Assembly: GCA_007124075.1 (NCBI GenBank)
Contig: SLFV01000136.1
Location: 1 to 8,953 of the forward strand
Length of the DNA stretch: 8,953 nucleotides
Direction of reading: 5' to 3'
Origin: Roseimaritima sp.
Lineage (GTDB): Bacteria > Planctomycetota > Planctomycetia > Pirellulales > Pirellulaceae
A program made the position numbers and the translations under genes. The notes beneath the pieces are model-generated. The model searched no databases. It saw only the letters and a list, made by a program, of their open reading frames with translations, and had not been told where the DNA came from. Positions 1-6,715 of the stretch are shown one piece after another (within the stretch, counting starts at the first letter, position 1; each line of letters begins with the position of its first letter).

Positions 1-506
1 ATGTCTCGCAGTACACGTGGAGCAAAACGATGCTGGAGGGCCAAATCCTGACCTGGGGCGGCGACCGCATGGACATGGCCAACAGCATGGAAGCGCGTCC
101 CGCGTTTCTGGACCACCATTTGGCGGAGTACGCTGCGACGATCCCGCCCGAAGTTCGGATCCGCGATGGTGTGGAAAAGTGGGTGCTGCGGGAAGCGATG
201 AAAAATGTGCTGCCAAGGGAGTTGTACGAACGCAAAAAGTTTGCCTTCATGGCACCCCCAGCGCACACGGACCCGATCAAGCAAGCTGCGGTTCAAGAGA
301 TGGTCGATCATTGGTTGACCCCCGAACGTGTAAAAGCAGTCGGTGTGTTACAGTACGATCGGCTGCTTGCATTTATCCGGGCAGCATGGGAGGAGACCGA
401 TGCGACGGCTTCGCGACGTAACGATATTTTGATCAACCACACCCTGCAGTTGCACATGCTGCATGGGCAATACGTCGAAGGTGTTCCTTTACCCACAGTA
501 GACTAA
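1..506 (+). CDS. Asparagine synthase-like glutamine-dependent amidotransferase, C-terminal part (5' end outside window)
   Basis: This is the C-terminal end of an AsnB-type enzyme; the reading frame is open from base 3 and ends with TAA at 504-506, leaving about 167 visible codons. AsnB enzymes hydrolyse glutamine in an N-terminal domain and use the ammonia on an AMP-activated carboxylate in the C-terminal synthetase domain. Only the synthetase end is seen here. The stretch GGDRMDMANSMEARPAFLD matches the family signature GDR-x-x-MA-x-S-x-E-x-R-x-x-FLD. The lysine of GVEKWVLREA falls where the catalytic synthetase lysine lies in AsnB and beta-lactam synthetase. The ERKKFAFMAPP segment replaces the usual K-x-GF-x-x-P region and suggests a side branch of the family rather than housekeeping AsnB. 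The stop codon overlaps the next gene's ATG by one base (TAATG), implying translational coupling. Family membership is secure. The true substrate is unknown, and an amide-forming role in a specialised pathway is as likely as asparagine synthesis. Confidence 0.9.
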   Translation, partial: VSQYTWSKTMLEGQILTWGGDRMDMANSMEARPAFLDHHLAEYAATIPPEVRIRDGVEKWVLREAMKNVLPRELYERKKFAFMAPPAHTDPIKQAAVQEMVDHWLTPERVKAVGVLQYDRLLAFIRAAWEETDATASRRNDILINHTLQLHMLHGQYVEGVPLPTVD

Positions 507-1780
507 TGACACTGAATGTTTCCTTGACCAGGATCAAAGAAGACATCCTGGAGTTATCCAAGATTGGCCGCAATGAGGAAGACCGCGGGATTTACCGCAT
601 GGCCTTTACCGATGCCGATATGGAAGGCAAACGTTGGTTGATCGATCGCATCAAACAGGCAAGCCTGGAGCATACCGTCGATGGCGCGGCCAATGTCTCG
701 GCGCACCTGCGCGGCGATCCCAGTTTACCCAAATTGCTGCTTGGTTCGCATATCGATACCGTGCCCTGCGCGGGCGCCCTAGATGGGGCTTTGGGGGTTG
801 TCGTGGGACTGGAATGCTTGCGATGCCTGAAGGACGCCGGAGTGCTGCCGCGACACGGGATTGAACTGATTGCCTTCAGTGACGAAGAAGGCCGTTTTGG
901 CGGCATGTTCGGTTCCCAGGCGGTGTGCGGCCAGATCACGCCCGAAAAAATCGATACGATGCACGATTTGGACGGTATTCGGCTGCATGACGAACTGCTT
1001 CGTCACGGTTACGATCCGCTGCATGCCCTCGATGCCGCTCGCTCCCCCGAATCGATTGCAGGTTACCTGGAACTGCACATCGAACAAGGTCCCGTTCTGG
1101 ATCGCTTGCGTAAACCGATCGGAATCGTCGATCAAATTACCGGCTTGTTCACTTGGTCGGTTTGGTTCCGCGGCGAGGCCAACCACGCAGGCACCACGCC
1201 GATGCAGATGCGCCACGATGCCTTCTTGGGGCTGGCGGAGTTCGCTCATGAGATTGCTCGGATCTTGGAAGAAAACGGAACCGAGCAAAGCCGGGCGACG
1301 ATTGGCAAGGCACAGATCATGCCTGGTGCGCCTAACACGGTTCCAGGTTTAGTGGAGTTTTCGCTGGACGTCCGCGATCCCTCCGATCAAGTGTTAACGG
1401 AACTGGCTGACGCGTTTCGTAAAGCCCTCTCGGCAATCGCGCGGCGGCGAAATCTGATGTTTGAATTCAAGCAGCAAAGCTACATCGCCCCGGTGACCTG
1501 CGGCACCGCCTTGGTAGCCGAACTGAAACGCCAGGCCGAGGCCAGTGGGCTGGACTACATCACCATGCCCAGCGGTGCCGCCCACGATGCTCAGATCCTG
1601 GGACGCATGGTCCCCGCCGCCATGCTGTTTGTGCCCAGCAAAGGGGGGTTTAGTCACTCTCCTGCAGAATGGACCGCCTGGAGTGATATTGAAATCGCTG
1701 GTAATTTGTTACTTAGGACATTGCAGCATCTATCTGCGTCGCCTGACTTTGCCAACCTTGTACCCCCACTGACCGCATGA
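506..1780 (+). CDS. M20-family Zn-dependent amidohydrolase (hydantoinase/carbamoylase, HyuC/AllC-like)
   Basis: This 424-residue protein has the usual length for N-carbamoyl-L-amino-acid hydrolases, beta-ureidopropionases and allantoate amidohydrolases, which cleave a carbamoyl or ureido group using two metal ions. Visible metal-site motifs are GSHIDTVP (His82, with Asp84 supporting), GALDGALG (Asp93), SDEEGRF (Glu127 as probable general base and Glu128 as ligand), LELHIEQGPVLD (His191) and GGFSHSPAEW (His384). FRGEANHAGTTPM near 222-233 belongs to the dimerisation/lid domain, which is inserted between two halves of the catalytic domain. The substrate-pocket motifs NTVPG (277-281) and SGAAHDAQ (356-363) are present. 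The ATG at 506 overlaps the preceding stop and has no Shine-Dalgarno sequence, so coupled translation is likely; its own TGA overlaps the next start by four bases. The family and catalytic competence are clear. The exact substrate (carbamoyl amino acid, allantoate or another ureide) cannot be told from the sequence. Confidence 0.93.
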   Translation: MTLNVSLTRIKEDILELSKIGRNEEDRGIYRMAFTDADMEGKRWLIDRIKQASLEHTVDGAANVSAHLRGDPSLPKLLLGSHIDTVPCAGALDGALGVVVGLECLRCLKDAGVLPRHGIELIAFSDEEGRFGGMFGSQAVCGQITPEKIDTMHDLDGIRLHDELLRHGYDPLHALDAARSPESIAGYLELHIEQGPVLDRLRKPIGIVDQITGLFTWSVWFRGEANHAGTTPMQMRHDAFLGLAEFAHEIARILEENGTEQSRATIGKAQIMPGAPNTVPGLVEFSLDVRDPSDQVLTELADAFRKALSAIARRRNLMFEFKQQSYIAPVTCGTALVAELKRQAEASGLDYITMPSGAAHDAQILGRMVPAAMLFVPSKGGFSHSPAEWTAWSDIEIAGNLLLRTLQHLSASPDFANLVPPLTA

Positions 1781-2568
1781 ATCCGTTTGAACCTAGCGAA
1801 AATTTTATCGACCCGCTTCGGGGCGTTTATCACGATTGTATTGTGGAAAACCCCTCGCATCGCGAGTTTCTGTTGGAACGTCACGCGGCATTGCTGTGTA
1901 TCGATTTGCAATACTTGGATGCGGTTCGCGGTGAAGGTGTGTTTGCCAGTGAACATGGTAACTGCGTCTCGGAGGAGTCTCAGGCGTATTACTTTGATCG
2001 GTTGGAATCGTTGGTCCTACCCAACGTGCGTCGGCTGCAAGACCTGTTTCGCAGCCATGACTTGGAGGTTATCCATACTCGGATTCAATCGTTAACCCAA
2101 AATGGCCGCGACCGCGGAAGCGGCCATAAACGCTTGGGTTTATTGGCACCGCCTGGGTCTCGTGAGGCCGAATTTGTCCCCAGCGTGGCCCCGCTGCCAG
2201 AACGGGATGAAATTGTCATCAACAAAACCGCCAGTGGTGTTTTTTCGTCGACCAACATTCACTATGTGCTGAAGAATCTGGGCATCGAATCGTTGTTTGT
2301 CGTTGGTGTGTACACCAACGAATGCGTGGAAACGACGGTTCGCGATGCTTGTGACCTGGGTTACCTGGTGACGGTCGTGGAGGATTGCTGCGCGACGGTG
2401 ACGCCGGAATTGCACGCGGCATCATTGGCGACCTTACAAGATCGGTATGCAAAAATCATGCGGATTGCCGAGGTCGAAGGAACCGTCAATCGCCTGCTTC
2501 CCGAGGATACAGCGATTCCCGAAAATGTGGCGATCGCAACAAATGCTTCGAAGTCAAGCGGTAGATAG
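1777..2568 (+). CDS. Isochorismatase-family cysteine hydrolase
   Basis: This 263-residue protein belongs to the isochorismatase-like hydrolases, a group that includes nicotinamidase, N-carbamoylsarcosine amidohydrolase, biuret hydrolase and ureidoacrylate amidohydrolase (RutB). The catalytic triad is visible: Asp43 in LLCIDLQ, Lys150 in VINKTASGVF and the nucleophile Cys183 in GVYTNECVETTVRDA, which also holds the family's non-prolyl cis-peptide region. Because the Cys nucleophile and the ATN-x-CVE-type signature are intact, an amidase/ureidase activity is more likely than true isochorismatase activity. About 35 residues precede the first core strand, longer than in the minimal family fold. 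The gene starts inside the stop region of the M20 hydrolase (ATGA, four-base overlap), so both are made from the same message and may act in sequence on one ureide or amide. It is the last gene of the block and ends at TAG 2566-2568. The specific substrate is not determined. Confidence 0.9.
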   Translation: MNPFEPSENFIDPLRGVYHDCIVENPSHREFLLERHAALLCIDLQYLDAVRGEGVFASEHGNCVSEESQAYYFDRLESLVLPNVRRLQDLFRSHDLEVIHTRIQSLTQNGRDRGSGHKRLGLLAPPGSREAEFVPSVAPLPERDEIVINKTASGVFSSTNIHYVLKNLGIESLFVVGVYTNECVETTVRDACDLGYLVTVVEDCCATVTPELHAASLATLQDRYAKIMRIAEVEGTVNRLLPEDTAIPENVAIATNASKSSGR

Positions 2569-2695
2569 AGGAGAGGTTGCCCAGCTCTCTTAGACGCTAC
2601 TCCCAGCTATGCCGAATGCCCAGCTAACCGGGAGAAGTGAATTTGTCGTTGCCGCTTGACCATTCAATGATACCACCGCGGCTGAGCGGTCGGAC
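2569..2695. other. Convergent intergenic spacer with weak stem and short repeats
   Basis: This spacer lies between the 3' ends of the isochorismatase-family gene (+) and cysK (-). It holds a 5-bp perfect stem, ACCGC at 2675-2679 with GCGGT at 2686-2690 and a 6-base loop, without a T-tract on either side. It also holds a looser stem at 2569-2591 (aggagag with ctctctt, including one G-T pair). The heptamer CCCAGCT occurs three times, at 2580, 2602 and 2619. No open frame with gene character is seen. It presumably separates two converging transcripts, but no convincing intrinsic terminator is visible. Confidence 0.5.
2675..2690. terminator. Weak bidirectional hairpin, possible terminator for cysK
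   Basis: The arms ACCGC and GCGGT pair perfectly around the loop GGCTGA. The hairpin begins 6 bases beyond the cysK stop on the minus strand. The stem is only 5 bp and no run of T follows in either direction, so it is a poor intrinsic terminator and may be chance. Confidence 0.25.
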
Positions 2696-3634
2696 CTAGA
2701 TTCCAAGATCGCCGAACAGGGGTGTGCTGAGGTAGCGTTCCCCCAGACTGCACATGATTGTGACGATTCGTTTCCCCTGGAATTCGGGCCGTTTGGCGAC
2801 CTGCAAGGCCGCCCAGAGGTTGGCCCCGCTACTGATGCCAGCCACAATGCCTTCCTGCTTGGCCAGCAAGCGACCGTATTCAAACGCATCCTCATCTTCG
2901 ACCTGAACGACATCGTCGATGATCGACGTATCCAAATTCCGAGGAACAAAACCGGCACCGATGCCCTGAATCCGGTGTTTCCCCGGGGAACCGCCACTAA
3001 TCACGGGCGAATGCTTTGGCTCCACCGCAATCGCTTTGAACTCGGGATTCCGTGTTTTGATATACCGAGACACTCCTGTGATTGTGCCTCCGGTTCCCAC
3101 CCCGGCAACAATCACGTCGATGTTCTTGCCACTATCCTCCCAAATTTCGGGGCCTGTGGTCGCTTCGTGGATCGCGGGATTTGCGGGGTTTTCGAATTGC
3201 TGTGGCATAAAAGCATTCTCAGCCGTGGCGGCCAACTCCGCAGCCGCAGAGATTGCACCCTTCATCCCGTCGGCGGCGGGAGTCAAAACCAAATTGGCAC
3301 CCATCGCGCGTAGCAGGGCGCGACGCTCTACGGACATCGACTCGGGCATCGTTAGCGTCAATTTGTAACCTTTGGCTGCGCAGACAAAGGCCAGTGCAAT
3401 GCCGGTGTTACCGCTGGTTGGTTCGACCACATGCGTATCGGCGTTGATTTTACCATCGCGTTCGCCAGCTTCGATCATTGCCACGCCGATTCGATCTTTG
3501 ACACTGTTGAGCGGTTGAAAAAATTCGCACTTCGCAAAGATCTCCGTCCCCTCGGGGGCCAAACGATTGATGCGAATCAATGGGGTATCACCAATTGCAC
3601 GATCCGCACTGCTGAAAATTTTTCCACGTGGCAT
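2696..3634 (-). CDS. cysK: Cysteine synthase A (O-acetylserine sulfhydrylase)
   Basis: This PLP enzyme makes L-cysteine from O-acetylserine and sulfide in the cytoplasm. Numbered from the ATG at 3634, the product has 312 residues, normal for CysK. Motifs are [11 protein letters not shown] near 15-25, the PLP lysine in NSVKDR (Lys46), the substrate loop PTSGNTG (72-78), the phosphate-binding [10 protein letters not shown] (178-187) and GISSGA (266-271), whose serine contacts the PLP ring nitrogen. The C-terminal [12 protein letters not shown] is typical of CysK. An in-frame GTG lies directly upstream at 3637, but ATG at 3634 sits 7 bases after a good Shine-Dalgarno AAAGGA, so ATG is preferred. 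The gene follows korB by 37 bases on the same strand and is probably co-transcribed. A cystathionine beta-synthase-like or CysM role is less likely given the motif pattern and length. Confidence 0.94.
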   Translation of the reverse strand: MPRGKIFSSADRAIGDTPLIRINRLAPEGTEIFAKCEFFQPLNSVKDRIGVAMIEAGERDGKINADTHVVEPTSGNTGIALAFVCAAKGYKLTLTMPESMSVERRALLRAMGANLVLTPAADGMKGAISAAAELAATAENAFMPQQFENPANPAIHEATTGPEIWEDSGKNIDVIVAGVGTGGTITGVSRYIKTRNPEFKAIAVEPKHSPVISGGSPGKHRIQGIGAGFVPRNLDTSIIDDVVQVEDEDAFEYGRLLAKQEGIVAGISSGANLWAALQVAKRPEFQGKRIVTIMCSLGERYLSTPLFGDLGI

Positions 3635-3641
3635 CACAAAA

Positions 3642-3647
3642 TCCTTT
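3642..3647 (-). promoter_or_regulatory. Shine-Dalgarno sequence of cysK
   Basis: On the minus strand AAAGGA precedes the ATG at 3634 by 7 bases (TTTTGTG). It is one of only two clear ribosome binding sites in the window and decides between the adjacent GTG (3637) and ATG starts in favour of ATG. Confidence 0.7.
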
Positions 3648-3671
3648 CAAAAATTGAGCAAAGAACGCTTC

Positions 3672-4682
3672 CTAAGCCACCTGCCAGGTGTCGCCGGAGT
3701 TGAACAACTGTTGCAGATCGCCGACACCCTTTTTGCTGCGGGCCTGGACGACTTGATCGTTAATTTGCTCGTCGTATGTCGCGACCCCCGTTACGTTTCG
3801 CAGCACACCAATCGGCTCGGGAAATTCCGGATATCGCAGTCGACTAAGCATGTAGTGCAGCGCCGGATCTGCGGAAGTTTCGTCATGGATCAGCAGATCA
3901 TCTGTCGGCACCTCTGCGGTTTTGACGATCTCCAGGCAGTGGCCGACCAAACGTATTCCTTTGTCACGGTTTTTCCCAAAAATCAATGGCTTCCCATGTT
4001 CCAGTTCAATCGTGTTTTCCGGACGTTGGTTTCGGTCTTGGGCGTACGCCATCGCACCGTCATTAAAAACGTTGCAGTTTTGATAAACCTCCACCAGCGA
4101 GGTTCCCTTGTGCTGAGCAGCGCGACGCAAGGTCATTTCAAGATGTTTGACATGTGCGTCGATGCTCCGCGCGACAAACGTCGCCTCGGCAGCGATCGCA
4201 ACGCTAAGCGGATTCAGAGGATGGTCGATGGAACCCATCGGGGTGCTTTTGGTCACATGACCTTCCAGGCTGGTTGGGCTGTATTGGCCCTTCGTCAGTC
4301 CGTATATCCGGTTATTGAACAGCACGATATTGACATCTAGGTTTCGTCGCAACAAATGGATGAAATGATTCCCACCGATCGACAATGCGTCACCGTCGCC
4401 GGTGATCACCCAGACCGAAAGATCAGGGCGAGTCGATTTCAGGCCGGTTGCGAACGCGGGCGCGCGACCATGAATGCTGTGCATCCCGTACGTATTCATG
4501 TAGTACGGAAAACGGCTACTGCAGCCAATACCGCTGATGAATACCGTCTTCTCAGGCAAGACGCCTAATTGTGGCAAGACTTTTTTCATCTGTGCCAAGA
4601 TCGAGTAATCACCACATCCGGGGCACCAGCGTATATCTTGGTCGCTGGCAAAATCAGAGGCACTCAAGACGGGAAGGTTCAT
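3672..4682 (-). CDS. korB: 2-oxoglutarate (2-oxoacid):ferredoxin oxidoreductase, beta subunit
   Basis: This 336-residue protein is the TPP- and iron-sulfur-binding beta subunit of the two-subunit 2-oxoacid:ferredoxin oxidoreductases, which decarboxylate a 2-oxoacid to the acyl-CoA and pass electrons to ferredoxin. Four cysteines sit where the [4Fe-4S] ligands are expected: Cys20 and Cys23 in WCPGCGDY, Cys54 in GIGCSSRF and Cys203 in QNCNVFND. The TPP-Mg motif begins at GDGDALSIGGNH (95-106) and ends with FNN (122-124), followed by YGLTKGQYSPTS, typical of the KorB/OFOR beta type. The C-terminal part (about 205-335) is the usual tail of this subfamily. The ATG at 4682 has no Shine-Dalgarno sequence. 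The gene lies 74 bases downstream of korA, with a terminator-like hairpin in between. 2-Oxoglutarate is the most likely substrate by similarity to the KorAB type known from mycobacteria. Other 2-oxoacids cannot be excluded. Confidence 0.93.
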   Translation of the reverse strand: MNLPVLSASDFASDQDIRWCPGCGDYSILAQMKKVLPQLGVLPEKTVFISGIGCSSRFPYYMNTYGMHSIHGRAPAFATGLKSTRPDLSVWVITGDGDALSIGGNHFIHLLRRNLDVNIVLFNNRIYGLTKGQYSPTSLEGHVTKSTPMGSIDHPLNPLSVAIAAEATFVARSIDAHVKHLEMTLRRAAQHKGTSLVEVYQNCNVFNDGAMAYAQDRNQRPENTIELEHGKPLIFGKNRDKGIRLVGHCLEIVKTAEVPTDDLLIHDETSADPALHYMLSRLRYPEFPEPIGVLRNVTGVATYDEQINDQVVQARSKKGVGDLQQLFNSGDTWQVA

Positions 4683-4722
4683 GGGAGCAATGCAAGGTTA
4701 AGGGAAGATAATTGGAGTCAAC

Positions 4723-4767
4723 GTGCAAGCGAAAAATGGGGGTCAACCCCCAAGGCTTAACTTGCAC
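4723..4767 (-). repeat. Outer inverted repeat enclosing the korA stop and the terminator hairpin
   Basis: GTGCAAG at 4723-4729 and CTTGCAC at 4761-4767 are perfect 7-base inverted copies. They flank the korA TAA, the 6-bp hairpin and its T-tract. One arm lies in the last codons of korA. In RNA the outer arms could stack with the inner stem or hold the U-tract in a loop, which would oppose termination while the korA end is free of ribosomes. Confidence 0.5.
4732..4752 (-). terminator. Intrinsic terminator or attenuator between korA and korB
   Basis: On the minus strand the hairpin TGGGGG-TTGA-CCCCCA starts four bases after the korA stop codon. It is followed at once by TTTTT (the A-run at 4732-4736 on the plus strand). 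A perfect 6-bp stem with five G-C pairs, a tetraloop and a U-tract is a classic intrinsic terminator layout. Because korB and cysK lie immediately downstream on the same strand, it probably causes partial termination or protects the korA 3' end rather than ending the operon. Confidence 0.65.
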
Positions 4768-6715
4768 ACAATTGCAATTTTTGGTCCACCACGGTGCAGT
4801 CGCGGTCAACGCATGCCTGGTCTCGAATCGCCTCGACCAATTCCCGCACCGTGAATGGTTTCCCTTGGACTTTATTGATCCCACGGCAGTCGACCAGAAA
4901 CTGATTCCGCAGCAGCATGCGAAGCTGTCCAGTGTTCAATTCGGGCACCAAGACCGTTTTGAAGCTCCGCAGGAGCTGGCCTAGATTTCGGGAGAACGGA
5001 TTGAGGTAGCGAAGGTGGACATGGCTGACCGATAACCCAGCCTTGCGACAACGACTGACCGCAGTATGGCATGCGCCGTAGGTGCCACCCCAACTGACAA
5101 CGAGGATCTCACCACTTTTGTCGCCAAAGACCGTCTGCAACGGAATTTGCTCGGCCAGCAATTCAATCTTGCGAGCCCGCGTGTCGGTCATATGCTGATG
5201 ATTGGCAGGGTCATAGCTGACATTTCCGGTGACATCTTCCTTTTCCAGGCCACCCAAACGATGCATCAAACCAGCCGTCCCAGGCACCGCCCAAGGTCGG
5301 GCTAGGTTTTCGTCTCGGCTGTAAGGCATGAATTTTTCGCCCGTCTGCGCCGCACCCTCGGGATGCTGAATTTCAATCGGTTCCATCTCCGCAACATTGG
5401 GGATCTTCCAAGGTTCGCTACCGTTGGCGATGTACCCATCAGACAACAGGACGACGGGGCACATCGCTCGAACCGCCAGACGCCAGGCTTCCTGAGCCAT
5501 TTCAAAACAGTCCGCAGGTCCAGCCGGTGCGACGATCGGCAGCGGGGATTCTCCGTTGCGGCCAAACATGACCTGCAACAGGTCGCTTTGCTCGGTCTTG
5601 GTCGGCAATCCGGTGCTGGGGCCCCCACGCTGAACGTTGATGACCACGATCGGCAATTCCATAATCATACCCAGTCCCATCGCTTCGGCCTTCAGCGCGA
5701 TGCCTGGTCCGCTGCTGGCGGTCACTGCCATGGAGCCACCAAACGAGGCGCCAATCGTCGCGCACACCGCCGCGATTTCATCCTCCGCCTGAAACGTCCG
5801 GACGCCGTAGTTTTTGTACCGCGTTAATTCGTGCAGGATGTCACTGGCGGGAGTGATGGGGTACGTGGAGTAGAACAGTTCTTTGCCACTGCGTTGGGCG
5901 GCCGTCATCAGCCCCCACGCCAGCGCCTGATTGCCCATCAAATTCTTGTACGTCCCCGGTTCCAATTGAGCCGCTTCGACGCGGTAGCTAATCCCAAAGG
6001 CCTCGGTGGTTTCCCCATATGCCCAGCCAGCCAGTAGCGCGGTTTCGTTTGCTTGTGCGACTTCGGGTTTCATCCCAAACTTGGTCTGAATAAACCGCTG
6101 AGTCGGTTCCAATGATCGGCCGAACAGCCAATAGACCAGACCCATTGCGAAAAAATTCTTGCAGCGATCGGCATGTTTGACACTCAGTCCCAAATCCGCC
6201 ACCGCCTGCCTAGTCAGTTGCGTCATCGGCACTTTTACCAAGCGGTAGGTCGACTCCAGCACCTCGTCTTCCAAGGGGTCCTTATCGAGTTTTGCTAGCT
6301 TGAATTCCTTGGCGTTAAATCCATCCTCATTGACAACCAAAATGCCACCTTTCCGCAGGTCGGCCAAATTGGTCACCAATGCTGCGGGGTTCATTACCAC
6401 CAAACAGTCCAGACTGTCACCAGGAGTGAAAATCTCCTCGGCGGCAAATTGAAGCTGGAATCCACTAACCCCCGCGCGTGTACCGCGTGGCGCGCGAATT
6501 TCGGCCGGGAAGTCCGGGAACGTGGCAACATCGTTTCCAGCAAGCGCGCTGGTGTTGGTTAGTTGCGTACCCAGTAATTGCATACCGTCACCGGAATCGC
6601 CCGCCATTCGCACGGTGATCCCAGAAACATACTGAACGCTTGTGGCGTTCGAGGAAGAAGGTGTATCCACTGCAGACGATTCCACTGGGGGATTTGGACT
6701 TGAAGTTAGCGACAA
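4757..6715 (-). CDS. korA: 2-oxoglutarate (2-oxoacid):ferredoxin oxidoreductase, fused gamma-alpha subunit
   Basis: This 652-residue protein has the length and order of KorA subunits in which the gamma domain is fused ahead of alpha. The gamma domain begins near residue 31 (VSGITVRMAGDSGDGMQ) and runs to about 230, with FPDFPAEIRAPRGT near 66-79 as a family signature. The alpha (pyrimidine-binding) domain begins near 258, with YPITPASD (285-292), QAEDEIAA (309-316) and the TASSGPGIALKAEA region (332-345). NVQRGGPSTGLPTKTEQSDL follows at 360-379. The C-terminal domain, about 535-635, contains VVSWGGTYGA and VPELNTGQLRMLLR. The first available start is a TTG at 6715 without a Shine-Dalgarno sequence; in-frame GTG codons at 6685 and 6670 are alternatives. 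Residues 1-27 are Ser/Pro-rich and not conserved, so the true start is uncertain. With KorB it forms the complete enzyme, which does not need a separate gamma subunit. Confidence 0.93.
   Translation of the reverse strand: MSLTSSPNPPVESSAVDTPSSSNATSVQYVSGITVRMAGDSGDGMQLLGTQLTNTSALAGNDVATFPDFPAEIRAPRGTRAGVSGFQLQFAAEEIFTPGDSLDCLVVMNPAALVTNLADLRKGGILVVNEDGFNAKEFKLAKLDKDPLEDEVLESTYRLVKVPMTQLTRQAVADLGLSVKHADRCKNFFAMGLVYWLFGRSLEPTQRFIQTKFGMKPEVAQANETALLAGWAYGETTEAFGISYRVEAAQLEPGTYKNLMGNQALAWGLMTAAQRSGKELFYSTYPITPASDILHELTRYKNYGVRTFQAEDEIAAVCATIGASFGGSMAVTASSGPGIALKAEAMGLGMIMELPIVVINVQRGGPSTGLPTKTEQSDLLQVMFGRNGESPLPIVAPAGPADCFEMAQEAWRLAVRAMCPVVLLSDGYIANGSEPWKIPNVAEMEPIEIQHPEGAAQTGEKFMPYSRDENLARPWAVPGTAGLMHRLGGLEKEDVTGNVSYDPANHQHMTDTRARKIELLAEQIPLQTVFGDKSGEILVVSWGGTYGACHTAVSRCRKAGLSVSHVHLRYLNPFSRNLGQLLRSFKTVLVPELNTGQLRMLLRNQFLVDCRGINKVQGKPFTVRELVEAIRDQACVDRDCTVVDQKLQLCAS

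Noticed and set aside
779..1288. A 169-codon minus-strand frame inside the M20 hydrolase gene
   Set aside because: It is a shadow of the plus-strand gene, whose metal-site motifs lie in the same bases.
3635..3671. A possible terminator between korB and cysK (AGC/GCT near a T-run)
   Set aside because: The stem is only 3-4 bp, too short to be stable. The T-run lies just before the cysK Shine-Dalgarno sequence.
3567..4340. A 257-codon plus-strand frame opposite korB and the start of cysK
   Set aside because: It runs across two well-supported minus-strand genes and their spacer and has no family features.
4693..4721. A possible korB promoter: TTGACT as -35 on the minus strand at 4721-4716
   Set aside because: No acceptable -10 box lies 16-18 bases downstream, so the -35 match alone is not enough.
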